Positions 48,225-56,974 of a stretch of DNA of 64,000 nt are shown here, one piece after another. The translations under genes were made by a program, and so were the position numbers. Origin of the DNA: Paracoccus litorisediminis (GTDB taxonomy: Bacteria; Pseudomonadota; Alphaproteobacteria; Rhodobacterales; Rhodobacteraceae). The DNA lies in contig NZ_WMIG01000001.1 of the NCBI RefSeq assembly GCF_009711205.1, forward strand, positions 989,559 through 1,053,558, written 5' to 3'. The notes beneath the pieces were generated by a model. It was not told the origin of the DNA and did no database searches. It saw nothing but the letters and a program-made list of their open reading frames with translations. Positions within the stretch are counted from its first letter, which is position 1; each line of letters begins with the position of its first letter.

Positions 48225-48230
48225 GGAAAG

Positions 48231-48482
48231 CTACCTGGCGACCGCTCGGTAAAGCCAGATCAGGATCACCGCACCGATCAGGCCGACAAAGCCCTGTGCG
48301 ATCCAGCTGCCGTGCTGTGCGTTCATGCCGAGGACGCCAAGGATGGCATTGCCCACGACCGCGCCGACGATGCCAAGAACGACGTTCAGGAATACGCCGG
48401 TATCCGCCTTCATGATGTTGCTGGCGATCCAGCCCGCAATACCGCCCACGATGATGGCGGCGATCCAGCCCAAGCCTTCCAT
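48231..48482 (-). CDS. GlsB/YeaQ/YmgE-family membrane protein
   Basis: The 83-residue protein is three predicted helices with repeated glycine motifs (IAAIIVGGIAGWIASNIMK, then VVLGIVGAVVGNAILGVLG), the mark of the transglycosylase-associated/YeaQ family. It is an inner-membrane protein often induced by stress; its action is unknown. AAGGAGAAGC precedes the ATG at 48482. A longer frame starting at 48536 is unlikely. Confidence 0.9.
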   Translation of the reverse strand: MEGLGWIAAIIVGGIAGWIASNIMKADTGVFLNVVLGIVGAVVGNAILGVLGMNAQHGSWIAQGFVGLIGAVILIWLYRAVAR

Positions 48483-48552
48483 GCGCTTCTCCTTTTGAAG
48501 GGGTGTCTGAGCGGTTAACGCCGACACCCCCGTCAAGGTTCACGCAGATATG

Positions 48553-49377
48553 TCAGTCGCGCAGCAGCTCGTTGATCGAGGTTTTCGATCGGGTTTGCGC
48601 GTCCACGCGCTTCACGATCACAGCGCAATACAGGTTCACGCCGTTCTTCGACGGCAGCGAGCCCGAGACGACGACCGACCCCGCAGGAACCTCGCCATAC
48701 ATGATTTCGCCGGTTTCGCGATCGACGATCTTGGTCGATTTGCCGATATAAACGCCCATGCCCAGCACCGAGCCTTCGCGGACAATACAGCCCTCGACCA
48801 CCTCGGAACGCGCGCCGATGAAGCAATTGTCCTCGATGATGGTCGGGCCGGCCTGCATCGGTTCCAGCACGCCGCCGATGCCGACGCCGCCGGACAGGTG
48901 GACGTTCTTGCCGATCTGGGCGCAGGAGCCGACGGTGGCCCAGGTGTCGACCATCGTGCCCTCATCGACATAGGCGCCAAGGTTCACAAAGGACGGCATC
49001 AGCACCACGCCCTTGGCGATATAGGCCGACTTGCGCACCACCGCGTTCGGGACAGCGCGGAAGCCCGCCTCGCGCCAGCGGTTTTCGCCCCAACCGGCGA
49101 ATTTGCTGTCGACCTTGTCCCACCAGCCGCCGCCTTGCGGGCCGCCGGTATGGATCTCCATGTCCTTCAGGCGGAAGCCCAGCAGCACGGCCTTTTTCGC
49201 CCATTGGTTCACATGCCAGTCGGCACCACTTTTTTCGGCGACGCGCAGCGTGCCCTGATCCAGCGCCTCAAGCGTCGCCTCGACGGCGTCGCGGGCCTCG
49301 CCGGTCGTCGCGGGGGTGATCTGGTCGCGGATATCCCATGCGGCCTCAATGGCGGCTTCAAGCTGTGCGTTCGACAT
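48553..49377 (-). CDS. dapD: 2,3,4,5-tetrahydropyridine-2,6-dicarboxylate N-succinyltransferase
   Basis: The 274-residue enzyme catalyses the succinylation step of diaminopimelate/lysine synthesis. It has an N-terminal helical domain ([15 protein letters not shown]) and a left-handed beta-helix of hexapeptide repeats (about residues 105-230), including [20 protein letters not shown] and [15 protein letters not shown]. Length and motifs are normal for the trimeric DapD family. dapE is not adjacent. Confidence 0.97.
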   Translation of the reverse strand: MSNAQLEAAIEAAWDIRDQITPATTGEARDAVEATLEALDQGTLRVAEKSGADWHVNQWAKKAVLLGFRLKDMEIHTGGPQGGGWWDKVDSKFAGWGENRWREAGFRAVPNAVVRKSAYIAKGVVLMPSFVNLGAYVDEGTMVDTWATVGSCAQIGKNVHLSGGVGIGGVLEPMQAGPTIIEDNCFIGARSEVVEGCIVREGSVLGMGVYIGKSTKIVDRETGEIMYGEVPAGSVVVSGSLPSKNGVNLYCAVIVKRVDAQTRSKTSINELLRD

Positions 49378-49482
49378 GGTGTGTCTCTCTTGCTGGAACT
49401 CGGGTGGAAACTGTCTTGCAAGGGCTATAGACCGGGGGGGAGCGGCCGCGCAATCCGCGCCTGCCGCGCCTCAGAGGTTTCG

Positions 49483-50310
49483 ATGATCGAAGAAGACGAG
49501 CGCCACCACCCGATCCGTGACAGCCAGCAGGACGCCGTCGCCGCGCGTCAGCTGCCCGATACGCCGCAGACCCGTGCGCCCGCCTATCGTCTGGCCTTCA
49601 CCGATGACGACTTCATGCTGCGCGAGGAATTGCGCCCGGTTCGCCTGCAGCTGGAGCTGCTCAAGCCGCAGATGATCATGGATGCGCGCGGCATCCGCTC
49701 GACCATCGTGCTGTTCGGCGGGGCCCGCATTCCCGCGCCCGAGCATCGCGACAGCGCCCGCACGCCGGAACTGGCGGAACTCTCGCGCTATTACGACGAG
49801 GCGCGCAAATTCGCCCGGCTGATGACCGAGCGCAGTCTGGAAAGCTATGGCGCCGAGGATGTCATCTGCACCGGCGGTGGACCCGGCGTGATGGAGGCTG
49901 GCAATCTGGGCGCGCATGAGGCGGGCGGCATCTCGATCGGGCTGTCGATCGTCCTGCCCCATGAGCAGGCTCCGAACGAATATGTCACGCCCGACCTGTG
50001 CTTCAACTTCCACTACTTCGCCATCCGGAAGATGCATTTCCTGATGCGCGCCAAGGCCGTGACCATCTTCCCCGGCGGCTTCGGCACGCTGGACGAGATG
50101 TTCGAGGCCCTGACCCTGATCCAGACCGGGCGGATGCGGCGCGTGCCCTTCATCCTGTTCGGCACGGAATTCTGGCACAAGATCATCAACTGGGACGCTC
50201 TGGCCGAGGCCGGGACCATCAGCCGCGACGATCTGGGGCTGATCAGCTTTGTCGAAACCGCCGAAGAGGCCGTGGCCATCATCGACAACTGGCCCGTCCC
50301 CTGCGCCTGA
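49483..50310 (+). CDS. LOG-family (TIGR00730-like) Rossmann-fold protein
   Basis: The 275-residue protein carries both LOG motifs: GGGPGVMEAGN and PGGFGTLDEMFE. Proteins with these motifs are cytokinin riboside 5'-monophosphate phosphoribohydrolases or general nucleotide hydrolases (PpnN-like). This one has a longer N-terminus of about 60 residues with LREELRPVRLQLELLKPQ, as in the larger bacterial type. The ATG at 49483 follows an AGAGG site. A very long upstream frame is antisense to dapD and not coding. Confidence 0.87.
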   Translation: MIEEDERHHPIRDSQQDAVAARQLPDTPQTRAPAYRLAFTDDDFMLREELRPVRLQLELLKPQMIMDARGIRSTIVLFGGARIPAPEHRDSARTPELAELSRYYDEARKFARLMTERSLESYGAEDVICTGGGPGVMEAGNLGAHEAGGISIGLSIVLPHEQAPNEYVTPDLCFNFHYFAIRKMHFLMRAKAVTIFPGGFGTLDEMFEALTLIQTGRMRRVPFILFGTEFWHKIINWDALAEAGTISRDDLGLISFVETAEEAVAIIDNWPVPCA

Positions 50311-50371
50311 GCGCGGGGTGAACGACCATTGAGGATGCGCCCCGCCTCGCGTCCAAGCGAAGGCAGATGTC

Positions 50372-51295
50372 ATGCAGACCGAACAAGGCATCCTGAGGCT
50401 ATCGATCCTTGTGACCTTCGCGCTGGCCGCGTTCGGGGTGGTGTTCGGGGTGCTGACGGGGTCGTCCTCGATCATTTTTGACGGGGTCTATTCCGCCCTC
50501 GACGCCAGCATGACGATCCTTGCCCTGCTGGTGTCGCGGCTGATCACCCAGTCCATGGGAGAGCGCACCCGCGCCCGTCTGGTCCGCCATTTCACCATGG
50601 GCTTCTGGCATCTTGAGCCGATGGTGCTGGGGCTCAGTGGCTTTTTGCTGATAGGCGCTGCCGGATATGCGCTGGCCAACGCGGTCAGCAGCCTGCTGTC
50701 GGGCGGGCGGGTCTTGGCCTTTGACCACGCCATTCTTTACGCCGCGCTGACGCTGTGTGTGGCCTTGGGCATGGCGCTGTTTGTGCGCAGGGCCAATCGC
50801 CGGATCGGATCGGCCTTTCTGGAACTGGACGCCAAGGCGTGGATGATCTCGGCCGCGATGACCGGGGCCTTGTTCGTGGCCTTTGCCTTTGGCTGGGCCA
50901 TTCAGGGCACATCCTGGCAGAGCGTCTCGCCCTATATCGACCCGGCGGTGCTGGCGCTGGTCTGTCTGGTGGTCCTGCCCGCGCCCTTGCCGACCGTGCG
51001 TCAGGCCTTGGCCGATATCATGCTGGTGACGCCGCAAGACCTGAAAACCCATGTCGATGAGGTCGCGTGCAGCATCGTCACCCGCCACGGCTTTCTGGGC
51101 CATGTCGCCTATGTCGCGCGCGTCGGGCGCGGGCGGCAGATCGAACTGTTCTTCATCGTGCCGCGCGGGGCGCCTGCCCGCAGCCTTGAGGAATGGGACC
51201 AGATCCGCGATGAGGTTGGCCGCGACATTGGCGATGAAGGCCCGGATCGCTGGCTGACCATCGCCTTTACCACCGATCCCGAATGGGCGACGTGA
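50372..51295 (+). CDS. Cation diffusion facilitator (CDF) family transporter
   Basis: The 307-residue protein has about six helices followed by a cytoplasmic domain. The first CDF metal site is recognisable as SSSIIFDGVYSALDA (Ser and Asp in helix 2), while helix 5 has ELDAKAWMISA with the Asp and a further acidic position replaced compared with zinc exporters. The likely substrate is a divalent metal such as Zn, Mn or Fe. It starts 61 bases after the LOG gene and could share its transcript. Confidence 0.85.
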   Translation: MQTEQGILRLSILVTFALAAFGVVFGVLTGSSSIIFDGVYSALDASMTILALLVSRLITQSMGERTRARLVRHFTMGFWHLEPMVLGLSGFLLIGAAGYALANAVSSLLSGGRVLAFDHAILYAALTLCVALGMALFVRRANRRIGSAFLELDAKAWMISAAMTGALFVAFAFGWAIQGTSWQSVSPYIDPAVLALVCLVVLPAPLPTVRQALADIMLVTPQDLKTHVDEVACSIVTRHGFLGHVAYVARVGRGRQIELFFIVPRGAPARSLEEWDQIRDEVGRDIGDEGPDRWLTIAFTTDPEWAT

Positions 51296-51346
51296 TCGGT
51301 GGCCTGCGATGCAGCGTCCAAGCAGATCCGGAAAAGGCGTTGCCGC

Positions 51347-51814
51347 CTAGACCCGGTGATAGGGGCTTCCGGCCAGGATCGTGGTGGCGCGGTAGATCTG
51401 TTCGGCCAGCATCACCCGGACCAGCATATGCGGCCAGACCATGCGGCCAAAGCTGATCGCCAGATCGGCGCGGGCGCGCAGACTGGGATCGATTCCATCC
51501 GCGCCGCCGATGACAAAGGCAATGTCGCGGGCCTGATCGCGAAAGCCCGCGATCTTTTGCGCGAATTCGGGCGAGCTCAGCATCTGGCCGCGCTCATCCA
51601 TGATGACCAGCGCGGCGCCGTCGGGAATGGCGCGCTCCAGCAACGGAGCCTCGGCGGCCATGCCGCCGCCGCGCTTGTCCTCGACCTCGGAAATGGTGAC
51701 GGGCGGCAGGCCCAGAGCACGTCCGGCCTTGGCGTGACGATCAAGGTAATCGTCAATCAGCTTCGCCTCGGGGCCTTGCCGCAGCCGCCCGACCGCGGCA
51801 ATGACCATCCGCAT
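51347..51814 (-). CDS. rlmH: 23S rRNA (pseudouridine1915-N3)-methyltransferase RlmH
   Basis: The 155-residue SPOUT methyltransferase modifies pseudouridine 1915 in helix 69 of 23S rRNA. The knot region is clear: AFVIGGADGIDPSLR and ISFGRMVWPHMLVRVMLAEQIYRA, ending GSPYHRV. It lies 15 bases downstream of rsfS on the same strand, the usual ribosome-function pair. Confidence 0.97.
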   Translation of the reverse strand: MRMVIAAVGRLRQGPEAKLIDDYLDRHAKAGRALGLPPVTISEVEDKRGGGMAAEAPLLERAIPDGAALVIMDERGQMLSSPEFAQKIAGFRDQARDIAFVIGGADGIDPSLRARADLAISFGRMVWPHMLVRVMLAEQIYRATTILAGSPYHRV

Positions 51815-51829
51815 GCGTTCAGTTCCGTA

Positions 51830-52285
51830 TCAGATCTGGTTGCGGCGGGCTTCTTCGGCCGCATGCTCGGCGCGCAGACGATCAAGCGTCGCCGAACGCA
51901 GCGCGTCCGCGGGCATCCACATCTTTTCGAGCTGGTAGAATTCGCGCACTTCCGGGCGGAAAACATGGACGATCACGTCATCCGTGTCGATCAGCACCCA
52001 GTCGCCGGTTTCCTTGCCTTCGATCCGGGCCGAGCGGCCGGTCTGTTCTTTCAGACGCTGCACCAGCTTTTCGGCGATGGCAGCGACCTGACGCGACGAA
52101 CGACCCGAGGCGATCACCATGTGATCGGCCATAGCGGAACGGCCGCGCAGGTCGATGGTCACGACCTCTTCGGCTTTGTCATCGTCAAGCGAGGTAAGGA
52201 TGCGGTCCAGTAGCTGATCGCTGGTCAGCTCAGGCTCCGCGGTGGGCGCAGCCGGCGTAGACGCCGGCGAAGCGGTATTGGACAG
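51830..52285 (-). CDS. rsfS: Ribosomal silencing factor RsfS, start codon unusual
   Basis: The core domain (VVTIDLRGRSAMADHMVIASG, GDWVLIDTDDVIVHVF) is typical RsfS, which binds ribosomal protein uL14 and blocks subunit joining. The expected N-terminal helix (DQLLDRILTSLDDDKAEE) is encoded in frame, but between it and the upstream stop (52301-52303) there is no ATG, GTG or TTG. The best start is CTG at 52285, eight bases after a perfect GGAGG (52298-52294 on the minus strand), giving 151 residues. A GTG at 52162 would remove that helix. A 1-base indel near an ATG at about 52306 is the alternative. Confidence 0.88.
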   Translation of the reverse strand: MSNTASPASTPAAPTAEPELTSDQLLDRILTSLDDDKAEEVVTIDLRGRSAMADHMVIASGRSSRQVAAIAEKLVQRLKEQTGRSARIEGKETGDWVLIDTDDVIVHVFRPEVREFYQLEKMWMPADALRSATLDRLRAEHAAEEARRNQI

Positions 52286-52336
52286 GGGTTCATCCTCCGG
52301 TCATCGCGCCGTCAACCCCCGGCGCCGGGCCCCTCT

Positions 52337-52364
52337 AATGTAGCATGAATCAGCGCTTGCTCAA
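52337..52364 (-). promoter_or_regulatory. Candidate promoter of rsfS-rlmH
   Basis: On the minus strand TTGAGC (52364-52359) and TACATT (52342-52337) are separated by 16 bases. A perfect palindrome CCCGGCGCCGGG (52318-52329) lies just downstream, at or after the expected start point. Confidence 0.45.
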
Positions 52365-52594
52365 TGAGCGGAAGGCGGTTTTATTGGAGAATTACCCGGC
52401 GTACAGGCCGCAATCGGCAGATTTCCCCAAGCTTCCGGGCATTTGACCATGCCCTGCGCCCAGGCCAGCTGATGCACCTGCAGCCGCGCCATGTCCCGCG
52501 CACGCTCGGCCGGACCGTCCACAACCAGCACGCCAAGCGCGAAAATCGCCACCAGAAACAGCGGGATCGTACGCAGCACCACGCGAATCAACAT
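52361..52594 (-). CDS. Small single-pass membrane protein of unknown function
   Basis: The 77-residue protein has one N-terminal membrane helix (RTIPLFLVAIFALGVLVV, about residues 7-24) and a short outer part with two cysteines (VKCPEAWG and AACTPG) that could pair. I do not recognise a family. AAAGGAGGTT before the ATG at 52594 is a very strong ribosome site, the main support for this gene. Its stop overlaps the predicted rsfS -35 box, so the two may be weakly linked. Confidence 0.65.
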   Translation of the reverse strand: MLIRVVLRTIPLFLVAIFALGVLVVDGPAERARDMARLQVHQLAWAQGMVKCPEAWGNLPIAACTPGNSPIKPPSAH

Positions 52595-52645
52595 GCCCTC
52601 AACCTCCTTTTTTGTTGTGGGCGAGGATAGCGGCATGTCGTCAAT

Positions 52646-52674
52646 TTGGAATTAACACCTCCGTGCGCTGATAT
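52646..52674 (+). promoter_or_regulatory. Candidate sigma70-type promoter of leuC
   Basis: TTGGAA (52646-52651) and TGATAT (52669-52674) are 17 bases apart. The predicted start near 52681 leaves a leader of about 210 bases before leuC. Confidence 0.5.
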
Positions 52675-52680
52675 TGCCTG

Positions 52681-52890
52681 ACAAGACAAACCGGCGTATT
52701 AGTTCCCGCATGCGAGGATTCGTCTATTTCGATATCCATGACCGCGCCCGCCTGCCGGGCCGGTTCTACGGCGAAAGCCTGTCCGTCACAGCGCGACTTT
52801 GACGGTGGACGGCGCTTTTGCAGCGCCCTGCCGCGGCTTGCGGCCCCCTTTTCCGCTATTCCCCAGCTACTCTTTCGGAAAGAGACAGCC
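52681..52890 (+). other. leuC leader region with short ORF and two hairpins
   Basis: The leader holds a 30-codon frame (ATG 52710 to TGA 52802), then hairpins GGCGCT-TTTGC-AGCGCC (52811-52827) and GCCGC-GGCTT-GCGGC (52830-52844), the latter followed by CCCCTTTT. The layout resembles an attenuator, but the short frame has only three scattered Leu codons and no Leu run, so classical leucine attenuation is not supported. No other gene is seen in this stretch. Confidence 0.35.
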
Positions 52891-54327
52891 ATGACCGGCA
52901 ATACCAATGCGGGCGCGCCCCGTACGCTCTATGACAAAATCTTCGACGCACATGTGGTCGACCGCAGCGATGACGGCACCTGCGTGCTGTATATCGACCG
53001 CCATCTGGTCCACGAAGTCACCTCGCCCCAGGCCTTCGAGGGTCTGCGCATGGCTGGCCGCAAGGTGCGCCGCCCCGACCAGACCATCGCCGTGCCGGAC
53101 CATAATGTTCCGACCACCGCCGACCGCGTCCAAGGCATCGAGAACCCCGAGGGCCGCATCCAGGTCGCGGAACTGGACAAGAACGCCCGCGAATTCGGGC
53201 TAAACTACTATCCGATGTCGGATGTCCGTCAGGGCATCGTCCATATCGTCGGCCCGGAACAGGGCTGGACCCTGCCCGGCATGACCGTGGTCTGCGGCGA
53301 CAGCCACACCGCCACCCATGGTGCCTTCGGCGCGCTGGCGCATGGCATCGGCACCTCGGAAGTGGAACACGTTCTGGCGACGCAAACGCTGATCCAGAAG
53401 CGTTCCAAGAACATGAAGGTCGAAATCACCGGCAAGCTGCTGCCCGGCGTCACCGCCAAGGACATCACGCTGGCCGTCATCGGCAAGACCGGTACTGCCG
53501 GCGGCACCGGCTATGTCATCGAATATTGCGGCGAAGCCATCCGCGAGCTGTCGATGGAAGGCCGCATGACCGTCTGCAACATGGCGATCGAAGGTGGCGC
53601 GCGCGCTGGCCTGATCGCTCCGGACGAAAAGACCTTCGCCTATTGCCAGGGCCGCCCGCATGCGCCGAAGGGCGCGGCATGGGAAGCCGCCGTCAGCTGG
53701 TGGAAGACCCTGTTCACCGATGAAGGTGCGCATTTCGACAAGGTCATCACCATCCGCGGTGAGGATATCGCCCCGGTCGTGACCTGGGGCACCTCGCCCG
53801 AGGACGTGCTGGCGATCACCGACAAGGTTCCTGCCGCCGAGGATTTCGAAGGTGGCAAGATCGAGGCCGCGCGCCGCAGCCTTGACTATATGGGCCTGAA
53901 GCCCGGCACCCCGCTGAATGAGATCAAGATCGACGCGGTCTTCATCGGCTCCTGCACCAATGGCCGGATCGAGGACCTGCGGGCCGCCGCTGGCATCCTG
54001 AAAGGCCAGAAACTGGCACCGGGCGTGCGCGGCATGGTCGTTCCCGGCTCGGGTCTGGTCCGTCTGCAGGCCGAGGAAGAAGGTCTGGACAAGATCTTTA
54101 CCGATGCCGGCTTCGAATGGCGTCTGGCCGGTTGCTCGATGTGTCTGGGCATGAACCCCGACCAGCTGGCACCGGGCGAGCGCTGCGCCGCGACCTCGAA
54201 CCGCAACTTCGAGGGCCGTATGGGCCGTGGTGGCCGCACGCACCTGATGTCGCCGGTGATGGCCGCCGTCGCGGGCATCAAGGGCCATCTGGCCGATGTG
54301 CGTGAGTTCATGGCCGAGATGGCCTGA
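52891..54327 (+). CDS. leuC: 3-isopropylmalate dehydratase large subunit
   Basis: The 478-residue aconitase-family enzyme isomerises isopropylmalate in leucine synthesis with LeuD. The [4Fe-4S] ligands are in GSCTNGR and in [22 protein letters not shown] and [14 protein letters not shown] are further signatures. The ATG at 52891 is the family start; the longer upstream frame is the leader. A GC-rich terminator follows, and leuD lies about 680 bases further on, beyond an antisense gene. Confidence 0.97.
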   Translation: MTGNTNAGAPRTLYDKIFDAHVVDRSDDGTCVLYIDRHLVHEVTSPQAFEGLRMAGRKVRRPDQTIAVPDHNVPTTADRVQGIENPEGRIQVAELDKNAREFGLNYYPMSDVRQGIVHIVGPEQGWTLPGMTVVCGDSHTATHGAFGALAHGIGTSEVEHVLATQTLIQKRSKNMKVEITGKLLPGVTAKDITLAVIGKTGTAGGTGYVIEYCGEAIRELSMEGRMTVCNMAIEGGARAGLIAPDEKTFAYCQGRPHAPKGAAWEAAVSWWKTLFTDEGAHFDKVITIRGEDIAPVVTWGTSPEDVLAITDKVPAAEDFEGGKIEAARRSLDYMGLKPGTPLNEIKIDAVFIGSCTNGRIEDLRAAAGILKGQKLAPGVRGMVVPGSGLVRLQAEEEGLDKIFTDAGFEWRLAGCSMCLGMNPDQLAPGERCAATSNRNFEGRMGRGGRTHLMSPVMAAVAGIKGHLADVREFMAEMA

Positions 54328-54922
54328 ACCCTGTACGGCGGGGCGCTGCGCCCCGCCTCAGCAGGAAGATGGCATTCAAGGCAATCATCACCAGCCCGGC
54401 ATTCTCGAACAGGAAGTTGAAGCGGATGTTCGCGAAATCCATGCTGATGAGACGGTCGACATGATGGAAACCCACCGCCCGCACCAGCACGAAGCCGCAC
54501 AGGATGGCCAGCCCCAGCAGGGCAAGGCCATTCGACAGCAGCTGACCGCGCAGCAGGCGCAGGCCCGTCATCAGCGCCATCACCACGACCATCACCAGTA
54601 TCGCGATGAAGGCGATCTGCACGAAGAAGCGGTAATCGTACCAGCCCTGCATATGCGCCATGCACCGACCTGCGGCGGTCAGCGCGCTTTGCAGGTCCAG
54701 CTGCTTGTTCACGGCCAGAAACCCGGTCAGCGGCGCGATCACGGCCCAAAGTCCAGTGGCAGCACCCCTTGGCCGCCGTCGCAGCACCATCAGCGCAAGA
54801 ACGCAGCAGGCCAGATAGGCCGCCACCGTAATCCACGCCCCGATATTCGGATCTCCGATCCGGGGCGACCAGTCGGCCGCAATGCAACGGCGCAGGCCGG
54901 CGAAACCAGAATACTCGATCAT
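54308..54922 (-). CDS. Hypothetical multi-pass membrane protein
   Basis: I do not recognise a family. The 204-residue protein has about five or six hydrophobic helices (for example [49 protein letters not shown]), short loops and a basic C-terminus [16 protein letters not shown]. The segment [17 protein letters not shown] is a polar region that could be functional. It overlaps the end of leuC and its terminator on the opposite strand and divides leuC from leuD. Composition is like its neighbours. Confidence 0.72.
   Translation of the reverse strand: MIEYSGFAGLRRCIAADWSPRIGDPNIGAWITVAAYLACCVLALMVLRRRPRGAATGLWAVIAPLTGFLAVNKQLDLQSALTAAGRCMAHMQGWYDYRFFVQIAFIAILVMVVVMALMTGLRLLRGQLLSNGLALLGLAILCGFVLVRAVGFHHVDRLISMDFANIRFNFLFENAGLVMIALNAIFLLRRGAAPRRTGFRPSRP
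54337..54357 (+). terminator. Hairpin terminating leuC
   Basis: GGCGGGGCGC pairs with GCGCCCCGCC around a single T, directly after the leuC stop. There is no T-run, and it lies inside the 3' end of the antisense membrane-protein gene. Confidence 0.6.
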
Positions 54923-55009
54923 CACACCATCCCAGTGGCGGAATACACAATCCGTCGCCGAAAAAGTTAACGGCCACCTACGCGGCCAGTCAATTCTGCG
55001 AGGAAGTAA

Positions 55010-55615
55010 ATGGACAAATTCACCACGTTGACCGGAATCGCGGCACCGATGCCGCTGGTCAACATCGACACCGACATGATCATCCCCAAGCAGTTCCTGA
55101 AAACCATCCACCGCTCGGGCTTGGGCAAGAACCTGTTCGACGAGATGCGCTTCAATGCCGATGGCAGCGAAGTCGCGGATTTCGTGCTGAACCAGCCGGC
55201 CTGGCGCGAATCCCAGATCATCGTCGCGGGCGACAATTTCGGCTGCGGTTCGTCGCGCGAGCACGCGCCCTGGGCGCTGCTGGATTACGGCATCCGCTGC
55301 GTGATCTCGACCAGCTTCGCCGACATTTTCTACAATAACTGCTTCAAGAACGGCATCCTGCCGATCGTGATGCCTGCCGAAGTCGTCGACGTGCTGATGG
55401 AGGATGCCCGCAAGGGTGCCAATGCCCGGATGACCGTCGATCTGGAAAACCTGACCGTCACCACCTCGGACGGGCAGAGCTTCGGCTTTGAGCTGGACCC
55501 CTTCCGTCGCCACTGCCTGCTGAACGGGCTGGACGATATCGGGCTGACCATGGAGAAATCCGGCTCGATCGACGCCTATGAGGCGCAAATGGCCCAGAGC
55601 CGCCCTTGGGTCTGA
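55010..55615 (+). CDS. leuD: 3-isopropylmalate dehydratase small subunit
   Basis: The 201-residue swivel-domain subunit completes isopropylmalate isomerase with LeuC. Signatures include [36 protein letters not shown] and [27 protein letters not shown] ribosome site precedes the ATG. Its end overlaps the next gene by ten bases. It needs its own promoter, since leuC ends at a hairpin 650 bases upstream. Confidence 0.97.
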   Translation: MDKFTTLTGIAAPMPLVNIDTDMIIPKQFLKTIHRSGLGKNLFDEMRFNADGSEVADFVLNQPAWRESQIIVAGDNFGCGSSREHAPWALLDYGIRCVISTSFADIFYNNCFKNGILPIVMPAEVVDVLMEDARKGANARMTVDLENLTVTTSDGQSFGFELDPFRRHCLLNGLDDIGLTMEKSGSIDAYEAQMAQSRPWV

Positions 55616-56649
55616 GGTATCTGGCCGGGGCGGCGCTGATTGCCGCCCTTGGCCTGCCCGCATCTGCCGATCCGCTGCGGATCGCGACCTATGACCCCGA
55701 CCTGTCGCGCGACGGGCCGGGGCTTCTTTTGCGCGATCTGGGCCGCAAGGATGACCAGATCGACGCCGCCATCCGCGTCATTGCCGAAGCGCATCCGGAT
55801 ATCCTGCTGTTGACCAGCCTTGACTGGGATGGCGACGGCCGGGCGCTGGCCGCCCTGCGCGACAGACTGGCCAAGGCCGGGATCGATTACCCCCACAGCT
55901 TCACCGCCCGTCCGAATGCGGGCATGCCCAGCGGGCTGGATCTGGACGGCGACGGCAAACTGGGCGAGGCGCAGGACCGGCAGGGCTTTGGCCGCTTCAC
56001 CGGACAGGGCGGCATGGCAATCCTGTCCCGCCACCCGATCAGCGCGGTCGCGGATTACAGCGATCAACTGTGGCACGACCTGCCCGGCAACCTGATGCCA
56101 GAGGCCACCCCCGAGGTCGCGGCCAAGCAGCGCCTGTCCTCGGTGGCACATTGGGACGCGACGGTATCGGTCGCTGGCCGCGATCTGCATCTGTTGGCGA
56201 TGTCGGCGACGCCTCCGGTCTTTGACGGCCCCGAGGATCGCAATGGCCGCCGCAACCATGATGAACTGGCCTTCTGGCTGAACCACCTGCCGCAAGCGCC
56301 CTTTGTACTGGCCGGGAACCTGAATTTCGACGCCGCCGACAGCGAGGGCCGCCCCGAGTCGCTGGCCCGGATCATGACCCATGTCGCCGACCCCCAGCCC
56401 CGCAGCGAGGGGGGCAAGGCGGCGGCCGGTCTGGGGTTGAACGCCAAGCATAAGGGCGACCCGGCGCTGGACACTGCCGATTGGCCCGATGACCGTGCGC
56501 CGGGAAACCTGCGCGTCGATTACGTTCTGCCCGCCAAGGATCTGCGCGTGCTGGATTCGGGCGTGGTCTGGCCCGCCAGCGGCGAGATGGCGGCAGTCGT
56601 GACCACGGCCTCGGCCCATCGGCTGGTCTGGGTCGATCTGGACTGGTGA
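55606..56649 (+). CDS. Exported endonuclease/exonuclease/phosphatase-fold protein
   Basis: The 347-residue protein has a signal-like N-terminus ([17 protein letters not shown]) and an EEP (DNase I/sphingomyelinase-like) domain: [13 protein letters not shown] first strand, [22 protein letters not shown] with the metal-binding Asn-Asp, and [11 protein letters not shown] near the C-terminus. It is probably a periplasmic or secreted phosphoesterase or nuclease. The start is TTG at 55606 inside the leuD end, which suggests coupling. Substrate is unknown. Confidence 0.84.
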   Translation: MGLRYLAGAALIAALGLPASADPLRIATYDPDLSRDGPGLLLRDLGRKDDQIDAAIRVIAEAHPDILLLTSLDWDGDGRALAALRDRLAKAGIDYPHSFTARPNAGMPSGLDLDGDGKLGEAQDRQGFGRFTGQGGMAILSRHPISAVADYSDQLWHDLPGNLMPEATPEVAAKQRLSSVAHWDATVSVAGRDLHLLAMSATPPVFDGPEDRNGRRNHDELAFWLNHLPQAPFVLAGNLNFDAADSEGRPESLARIMTHVADPQPRSEGGKAAAGLGLNAKHKGDPALDTADWPDDRAPGNLRVDYVLPAKDLRVLDSGVVWPASGEMAAVVTTASAHRLVWVDLDW

Positions 56650-56764
56650 GGGGAAAAGGCCGCCGTTCCGGTGACGCGTTGGAGGGAGGAGAGACGCGAC
56701 TGGAACGGCGGCACTGCCATGAAGACCCCGTGCGGCTCGGGGTTGGCGGGGATGCGGACCCCCG
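56650..56764 (-). ncRNA. Candidate structured small RNA with anti-Shine-Dalgarno loop
   Basis: Read on the minus strand: a CGGGG/CCCCG hairpin (56764-56747), an ACCCCG/CGGGGT hairpin (56743-56725), then a large hairpin (56712-56659) whose 11-bp outer stem GCCGCCGTTCC/GGAACGGCGGC is perfect and continues inward through ACGCG pairs. Its 14-base loop is CTCTCCTCCCTCCA, pyrimidine-rich and complementary to GGAGG ribosome sites. CTTTTCCCC follows the stem like a short terminator tail. CUCCUCCC loops occur in known rhodobacterial small RNAs. Orientation and existence of the RNA are unproven. Confidence 0.35.
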
Positions 56765-56974
56765 TCCATCTCAGGTTGCGCTGCATTGCAGAATCGCTCA
56801 ACTGGAAACCAATTGCCGCCCGCCGTGACTGCAGTTCTGCCCAAGTTTTCGCCAAAATTTCGACCAGACGCTGAAAAAAGCGGAGCGCAACCTACGGATG
56901 CATGGTGCTGCAGCCCCTGCTTCGGTCGAGAAGCCGTCTTGACCGCCACCCGCGCAGCCGGAAAGGATGGCGGC
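56765..56974. other. Palindrome-rich gap upstream of the tyrosine recombinase gene
   Basis: No gene is seen. A perfect 10-bp inverted repeat AGGTTGCGCT (56773-56782) / AGCGCAACCT (56884-56893) encloses 101 bases, and smaller palindromes (CTGCATTGCAG at 56781-56791, ACTGCAGT) lie inside. It could hold the recombinase promoter, its binding site, or the 5' part of the candidate RNA. Confidence 0.5.

Noticed and set aside
52710..52802. Leucine attenuator peptide upstream of leuC
   Set aside because: The short frame has only three dispersed Leu codons, without the run expected of a leucine leader peptide.
56520..56855. 111-codon minus-strand frame over the structured gap
   Set aside because: It overlaps the EEP gene by about 130 bases and passes straight through the hairpins; the structure itself explains the open frame better than coding does.
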